Part shown: one piece after another, positions 7,606-10,471 of the stretch
How the letters are laid out: each line of letters begins with the position of its first letter
Numbering within the stretch: position 1 is the first letter of the stretch
Source: Bacilli bacterium
GTDB lineage: Bacteria; Bacillota_I; Bacilli_A; RF39; UBA660
Direction of reading: 5' to 3'
DNA: 10,471 nt
Assembly (NCBI GenBank): GCA_028703035.1
Contig: JAQVNR010000049.1
Span: 1 to 10,471 of the forward strand
Program-made: the position numbers and the translations under genes
Notes under the pieces: model-generated
Databases searched by the model: none
What the model was told of the DNA's origin: nothing
Seen by the model: only the letters and a program-made list of their open reading frames with translations

Positions 7606-8286
7606 TTATAAACCAAAATTTGACGGCTGTTCTTCGCCAAGTATATTTTTATCATTTGATGTAATCAATGTGCGAACTTCGGATAAAAATTCATTGCAAA
7701 CAACATCTAAACTTTTTTCATCAACTTTAACCACGAAATTTGCTTGACTTCTCAAAGAAATTTCTTCAAAAAATTGATGTTCAGCTTCCAGTTCTCTAAT
7801 AGTATCTTCTAAGATAAAATTCCTGATTGGCTGTCCGGTTAATTTGTTTCTATTTATCGCTCTATTTAATAAAGTATCGGGGTTTGCTGTTAGTATTGCA
7901 CTTACTAAGGAAATACCCCTTTCATTAAACATTTCTATTAAATTATCAGAAATTGAACATTTATAAGATTCACTTTCTTCTCCTTGATTTATTCCGAGAA
8001 ATAAAAGGGTATCCTTTTGAGGTTGGAAAGCATAATGCAGTCCTAATATCAAAGTATCGGTAGTGCTGAATATTTCAGTTATATAATTAACATAGTCTTC
8101 CTCTGTAATTTTTGAAAATAACTCTTCGATACTACTAATATTTCTTTTTTTTCCTAAATCCTTATATATATCTGATTTTTCCACAGCAGTAACAGTTCCA
8201 CGTTGTTTTAAATTATTAATCAAACTTGTTTTTCCAACAGAAGCTGCTCCCCCCACGAAAATAATTCTCTTAGTATTCATATTCAT
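7606..8286 (-). CDS. P-loop nucleotide/small-molecule kinase-like ATPase
   Basis: This 226-aa protein opens with a strand and Walker A motif GGAASVGKTS (12-21). A later segment rich in basic residues, RAINRNKLTGQPIRN, could act as a lid over the phosphate donor as in adenylate- or shikimate-type kinases. Length and layout fit the AAA_33/ASKHA-independent P-loop kinase group that phosphorylates small molecules, although a regulatory ATPase is also possible. No Walker B of classical AAA type stands out. It overlaps the end of the preceding phosphatase-like gene by 17 nt. GGAAG just upstream can serve either ATG (8286 or 8280). Pairing a kinase with phosphatase-fold proteins in one operon suggests handling of a phosphorylated intermediate. 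Substrate unknown. Confidence 0.72.
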   Translation of the reverse strand: MNMNTKRIIFVGGAASVGKTSLINNLKQRGTVTAVEKSDIYKDLGKKRNISSIEELFSKITEEDYVNYITEIFSTTDTLILGLHYAFQPQKDTLLFLGINQGEESESYKCSISDNLIEMFNERGISLVSAILTANPDTLLNRAINRNKLTGQPIRNFILEDTIRELEAEHQFFEEISLRSQANFVVKVDEKSLDVVCNEFLSEVRTLITSNDKNILGEEQPSNFGL

Positions 8287-8806
8287 TTACTTCCATACTT
8301 TCTATTATTGAAGCTACATCTAACAAGTTTGTTGGAATTTCTTTTGCAAAATAAGCAGAAATAGCTATATTTATACTTCCATGAGCTACAATCAATATAT
8401 TTTTATCTTCATATTTATTCTTCAACTCATTAAGAAAAGAAAAAACTCTATTAATAAAATTTTCTGATGTTTCAGTTTTTCCAATTTTTTTATTATTATA
8501 TTCCCAGAAACTTACAAAATCAAAATTATCTATATTTATACCCTCGAATTCTCCATAGTCTCGTTCACGAATTCTATTGTCAAACTGTATTTCTAAACCT
8601 AAATTTTCATTTATAATTTCTGCTGTTTGTTTTGCTCTAAGAAGTGGCGAAGAAATAATAAAATCAAATTTTTCATTTATAAGTTGTTTTCTTAAAAAAG
8701 AGGCTTGTTTTACACCATTTTTATTTAATGGTAAATCCGTAGTACTAATTATTATTTTCTTAGCATTGTAGTCAGTTTCACAATCTCTAACTAAATATAA
8801 TTTCAT
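8270..8806 (-). CDS. histidine-phosphatase-fold protein with catalytic His replaced (RDC instead of RHG)
   Basis: This 178-aa first gene of the operon belongs to the phosphoglycerate-mutase-like family: LVRDCETDYN at the N-terminus, SSPLLRAKQTA with Arg57, RERDYGEFEG with Glu81, and VAHGS with the second His142. The nucleophile position reads Asp8 (GAT, 8785-8783) followed by Cys9 (TGT), where active enzymes have His-Gly. All other active-site residues remain, so phosphatase activity by the normal phosphohistidine route should be lost. It may act as a binding or regulatory partner, or be a recently damaged enzyme. GGAG lies 7 nt before the ATG. It overlaps the kinase-like gene downstream and is preceded by a leader with an attenuator-like hairpin. 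The paralogue at 1079-1618 keeps the nucleophile. Confidence 0.85.
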   Translation of the reverse strand: MKLYLVRDCETDYNAKKIIISTTDLPLNKNGVKQASFLRKQLINEKFDFIISSPLLRAKQTAEIINENLGLEIQFDNRIRERDYGEFEGINIDNFDFVSFWEYNNKKIGKTETSENFINRVFSFLNELKNKYEDKNILIVAHGSINIAISAYFAKEIPTNLLDVASIIESMEVNEYEY

Positions 8807-8867
8807 TTTCTCACTCCATTTTCTTTTATTCTAATTTTATAAACAACAACTTTTTTTAATTTTTATT

Positions 8868-8906
8868 AAAAAAAGAGGCAAATATCCTATTAAAAGATAC
8901 CCGACT
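8868..8906 (-). terminator. attenuator-like intrinsic terminator before the operon
   Basis: On the minus strand GATACCCGACT (8896-8906, as plus) and GAGGCAAATATC (8875-8886, as plus) form a stem. It has eight contiguous pairs, three of them G-U, then one mismatch and two more pairs, and is closed by a 9-nt loop. Seven T residues follow directly (8874-8868). It stands between the leader peptide and the first structural gene, about 60 nt before its ATG, as in transcription attenuation. The G-U pairs make it moderate rather than strong. Confidence 0.55.
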
Positions 8907-8960
8907 TTATTTTTTTGATGATAAAAAACAGTTAAATACCAGATAAAAATCTCTATTCAC
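8907..8960 (-). CDS. 17-codon leader peptide MNRDFYLVFNCFLSSKK
   Basis: A GTG at 8960 lies 7 nt after a run of seven G residues that makes a strong ribosome binding site. The frame ends at TAA 8909-8907, one base before the left arm of the terminator-like hairpin. A translating or stalled ribosome would therefore directly affect hairpin folding. Leaders of this design control many inducible resistance genes in Firmicutes. The peptide itself is not one I recognise. An ATG in another frame gives only two codons. Confidence 0.5.
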   Translation of the reverse strand: MNRDFYLVFNCFLSSKK

Positions 8961-8988
8961 TGCATCACCCCCCCAATGAATTTGATAT

Positions 8989-9018
8989 AATATAACATGG
9001 TAATTATTGGAAAGTTAA
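8989..9018 (-). promoter_or_regulatory. probable sigma-A-type promoter for the ten-gene operon
   Basis: On the minus strand TTAACT (9018-9013) and TATATT (8994-8989) are separated by 18 nt. They match the -35 consensus at 4 of 6 positions and the -10 at 5 of 6. Transcription would start near 8982, just before the leader peptide's ribosome binding site. A plus-strand TATAAT at 8986-8991 has no partner -35 and no plus-strand gene follows. Confidence 0.5.
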
Positions 9019-9112
9019 GTTTTTTAAGGGTAGACCACTAGGGTATCTTTATTAATTTTACTTAAATTATTATTTAAAGTGCCAATATCCAAAAGCTCCT
9101 TTCTTTGCGATA

Positions 9113-9304
9113 TTATAAGTTGCCAATTTCCCACTTTTTCTTTTTGCAGAAATTAAAGTATTTATATGGCTGGTATTCTGTTATGACAATTACAGGTTTT
9201 TCCATGGCTTCACAAATATAATCTCCCTCGCCAATGTATAAACAATTATCACAATTGAAACAATTTGCTTCTTTATTTTCTTCAGCATTTTTTGATTTTT
9301 TCAT
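9113..9304 (-). CDS. small cysteine-rich protein (63 aa), possible metal-binding
   Basis: The start is set at the ATG 9304, which follows the stop of the preceding gene by 4 nt, with AAGGA upstream inside that gene. A longer frame from 9427 would overlap the neighbour heavily and adds an unrelated hydrophobic stretch. The sequence begins MKKSKNAEENKE and carries CFNCDNC near residue 15, then ICEAMEKPVIVITEYQP and a later FNFCKKKKW. Four or five cysteines in this spacing suggest a small zinc-binding fold. Proteins with C-x2-C, GDYxC and a terminal Cys pattern are common as hypothetical genes on Firmicute mobile elements. I cannot name this one. It forms a coupled pair with the 9309-9872 gene. 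Confidence 0.6.
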   Translation of the reverse strand: MKKSKNAEENKEANCFNCDNCLYIGEGDYICEAMEKPVIVITEYQPYKYFNFCKKKKWEIGNL

Positions 9305-9308
9305 ATAA

Positions 9309-9872
9309 TTAATTATCCTTGTATAATTTACTTTTTTTAATACGTAAAGGGGATAAATTAGTGATGATGTATCCGAAATCATTAATATCTTGTTGAATAT
9401 ACATAACAATAGTTTTAATATCAACACTATCGTTATGCTCAGGCATTATTTTTGACATATTGATAACCATTAGTTGTAACAAATCCTCTTTACAAGTTGG
9501 GTGTGCAGTACAATGCTTGATTAATATATTTGCAATTTGTTTAGAAGATTCTTTATGATCTTTACCATTTTTATTTTTACAATGGTTTTTATAATAATTT
9601 TTTAAAGTTTGATTTCTATAATCCTCTTTTGTAACTAGAACATATTTCCCTGAAAAATCTTCCCATAAACATTCAGGTAAAAGTTTATGTATTATAACCA
9701 TTATATCGATCCAAAAGGATTTATAATCTTTTTTGGCTAAATCTCGAATTACATCTTCAAAAGATTTATTTACCTTTTTTCTTTTCTCATACATTATTAA
9801 CATACGACCCATAATTCTTATGGCTTCATCATTTATCAAACTGTCAAAGCTATCTTGTATATTATTTATCAT
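9309..9872 (-). CDS. hypothetical protein (187 aa), unrecognised
   Basis: The ATG at 9872 is chosen because AAAGGAAG lies just before it. The longer frame to 9914 begins inside the predicted promoter. The protein is soluble and rich in Lys, Asn and Ile, with mostly helical-looking segments. It has a KNHCKNKNGKDHKESSKQ stretch and three cysteines spread through the middle. No enzyme motif, helix-turn-helix or membrane segment is evident. It is the first gene of a two-gene unit divergent from an XRE regulator, an arrangement seen in phage- or element-borne control modules. Function unknown. Confidence 0.65.
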   Translation of the reverse strand: MINNIQDSFDSLINDEAIRIMGRMLIMYEKRKKVNKSFEDVIRDLAKKDYKSFWIDIMVIIHKLLPECLWEDFSGKYVLVTKEDYRNQTLKNYYKNHCKNKNGKDHKESSKQIANILIKHCTAHPTCKEDLLQLMVINMSKIMPEHNDSVDIKTIVMYIQQDINDFGYIITNLSPLRIKKSKLYKDN

Positions 9873-9902
9873 TTTTTCTTCCTTTCTTAAACTATGACTA
9901 CT

Positions 9903-9930
9903 ATAATACTGCAAAAGTATCCAAAAAGTA
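9903..9930 (-). promoter_or_regulatory. promoter with operator-like repeat for the 9872 unit
   Basis: TATTAT (9908-9903, minus strand) is a reasonable -10, placing the transcript start about 24 nt before the ATG. The -35 near 9930-9925 (TACTTT) is poor. A perfect inverted repeat ATACT-N5-AGTAT (9906-9920) overlaps the -10 and spacer. It has the size of a binding site for an XRE-type dimer, such as the product of the divergent gene. Confidence 0.4.
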
Positions 9931-10018
9931 AAGATATTTTCTTTTTATTAATTGAATAAATGGTTAATAGCCATACCAGATTACTGTGCATTTGCGGTTG
10001 TTAATATTCGCCTTTAAA

Positions 10019-10060
10019 AATCGTATCATATTATTGGATAAGTTAGTAGGTGATACGATT
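10019..10060. promoter_or_regulatory. 10-bp perfect inverted repeat flanking the XRE gene start region
   Basis: AATCGTATCA (10019-10028) and TGATACGATT (10051-10060) are exact inverted repeats separated by 22 bp. The right arm runs from the ribosome binding site into the TTG start. A TATTAT -10-like box lies between the arms (10029-10034), without a convincing -35. It may be an operator for autorepression, or an RNA stem masking the start codon. Confidence 0.5.
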
Positions 10061-10337
10061 GGACGAAAAGACCACTATGCTGATGCACGGGTATAATGTT
10101 AAACTTTATAGATTGAGGAAAAATTTAACACAAGAGCAACTTGCAGAAAAATTGAATATAAGTACCAATTATCTTGGAAGAATTGAACGTGGTGTTCAAA
10201 TTCCTTATTTTCACAGGCAATATAATCTTGCAAAATCTTTAGGTGTAGAAGTTTATGAGCTTTATCTTATCAGAGATTTAAGCAAAAAACTTCCTAAACG
10301 AGTAGATATGGCTAAAAACTCTTGGATCTTTGAATAG
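10059..10337 (+). CDS. XRE/Cro-C1-type helix-turn-helix transcriptional regulator
   Basis: This 92-aa protein is one DNA-binding domain with little else. The segment LYRLRKNLTQEQLAEKLNIS, then TNYLGRIERGVQIPYFHRQY, is a standard HTH_3 domain: TQEQLAEKL is helix 2, TNYLGRIERG the recognition helix. The C-terminal about 30 residues are basic and may aid dimerisation. TTG at 10059 is chosen because AGGTGA lies 5 nt before it. A GTG at 10050 is in frame but lacks a site, and an ATG at 10077 would also keep the HTH. It is transcribed away from the 9309-9872 gene. With the inverted repeats between them, it probably represses itself and that unit. Nothing shows direct control of the ten-gene operon. 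Confidence 0.88.
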   Translation: MDEKTTMLMHGYNVKLYRLRKNLTQEQLAEKLNISTNYLGRIERGVQIPYFHRQYNLAKSLGVEVYELYLIRDLSKKLPKRVDMAKNSWIFE

Positions 10338-10471
10338 TTGTTAAACTACTAAGAAAACCAATAGTTATTTTTAATTTATTTCCATGACAAAAAGAATTTA
10401 TATAATACATTTTTTTTTGATTCTTAAAAAATAACTTATTAAGGGATAAATTAAAAAATTATGTTAATATT
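10335..10471. other. right-edge noncoding region
   Basis: A small hairpin TAGTT-GTTA-AACTA (10335-10348) covers the regulator's stop codon. A second TAGTT at 10362-10366 could pair with the same AACTA and is followed by a T-rich stretch. Either is at best a weak terminator. TATAAT at 10401-10406 has no good -35. No gene is seen up to the window edge. Confidence 0.3.

Larger units (their letters stand above)
8893..9050 (-). promoter_or_regulatory. distant inverted repeat able to compete with the terminator hairpin
   Basis: AAAGATACCC at 8893-8902 has an exact reverse complement, GGGTATCTTT, at 9041-9050. In a minus-strand transcript the upstream copy can pair over 10 bp with the left arm of the terminator hairpin and so open it. 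The predicted promoter (9018-8989) lies inside the repeat. Only transcripts reading through from the 9872 unit would therefore carry both arms, which is a possible antitermination route. Confidence 0.45.

Noticed and set aside
9058..9160. Short minus-strand frame ending in GYWHFK that overlaps the end of the cysteine-rich gene
   Set aside because: It is open for only about 34 codons, has no start or ribosome binding site of its own and overlaps a better supported gene. A frameshifted remnant cannot be excluded but is not supported.
9113..9427. Longer version of the cysteine-rich protein (104 aa)
   Set aside because: It would overlap the upstream gene by over 100 nt and adds a hydrophobic stretch unlike the rest. 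The ATG at 9304 fits the operon spacing.
1..10471. CRISPR arrays, tRNA or rRNA genes, insertion sequences, integrase
   Set aside because: No regularly spaced repeats, cloverleaf-like sequences, transposase or recombinase motifs were seen on either strand.

Overview
The window is strongly AT-rich and has strong AGGAG-type ribosome binding sites, several TTG or GTG starts, and tightly packed or overlapping genes. This points to a low-GC Firmicute (Clostridia or Negativicutes type) and to accessory rather than core genome. No integrase, transposase or att site is visible, so a mobile origin is inferred only from the style of the region.

Layout. Positions 1-110 may hold the last codons of a plus-strand gene entering from the left. 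Positions 234-8806 hold a minus-strand run of ten genes. In transcription order they are: a histidine-phosphatase-fold protein with an altered catalytic site, a P-loop kinase-like protein, a radical SAM/SPASM protein, two GT-A glycosyltransferases that each carry an in-frame TAA, a QueC-like PP-loop enzyme, a beta-class DNA adenine methyltransferase, a VUT/YhhQ-type queuosine-precursor transporter, a second (intact) histidine phosphatase, and a DUF6270-like protein. From the first phosphatase to the transporter most neighbours overlap or lie within about 60 nt, as in one operon. A 137-nt gap before the second phosphatase holds a small leader ORF and a possible secondary promoter.

Upstream of the operon (8807-9112) is a structured leader: a promoter, a 17-codon leader peptide with a strong ribosome binding site, and an intrinsic terminator-like hairpin ahead of the first gene. 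One strand of the hairpin can also pair with a 10-nt sequence further upstream. This looks like transcription attenuation.

Positions 9113-9872 hold a two-gene minus-strand unit: an unrecognised 187-aa protein and a 63-aa cysteine-rich protein. A divergent XRE/Cro-type regulator lies at 10059-10337. The region between them carries two inverted repeats that look like operators.

Possible joint role (inference). The QueC-like enzyme, queuosine-precursor transporter and DNA methyltransferase suggest chemistry around a deazapurine-like base or DNA. The radical SAM enzyme, glycosyltransferases, kinase, phosphatases and DUF6270 protein suggest building or modifying a glycosylated or phosphorylated small molecule or glycan. 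I do not recognise this combination as a named system. It lacks the partner genes of Qat, type IV CBASS, Dpd and canonical queuosine synthesis. The two broken glycosyltransferases suggest the pathway may be partly decayed in this strain.
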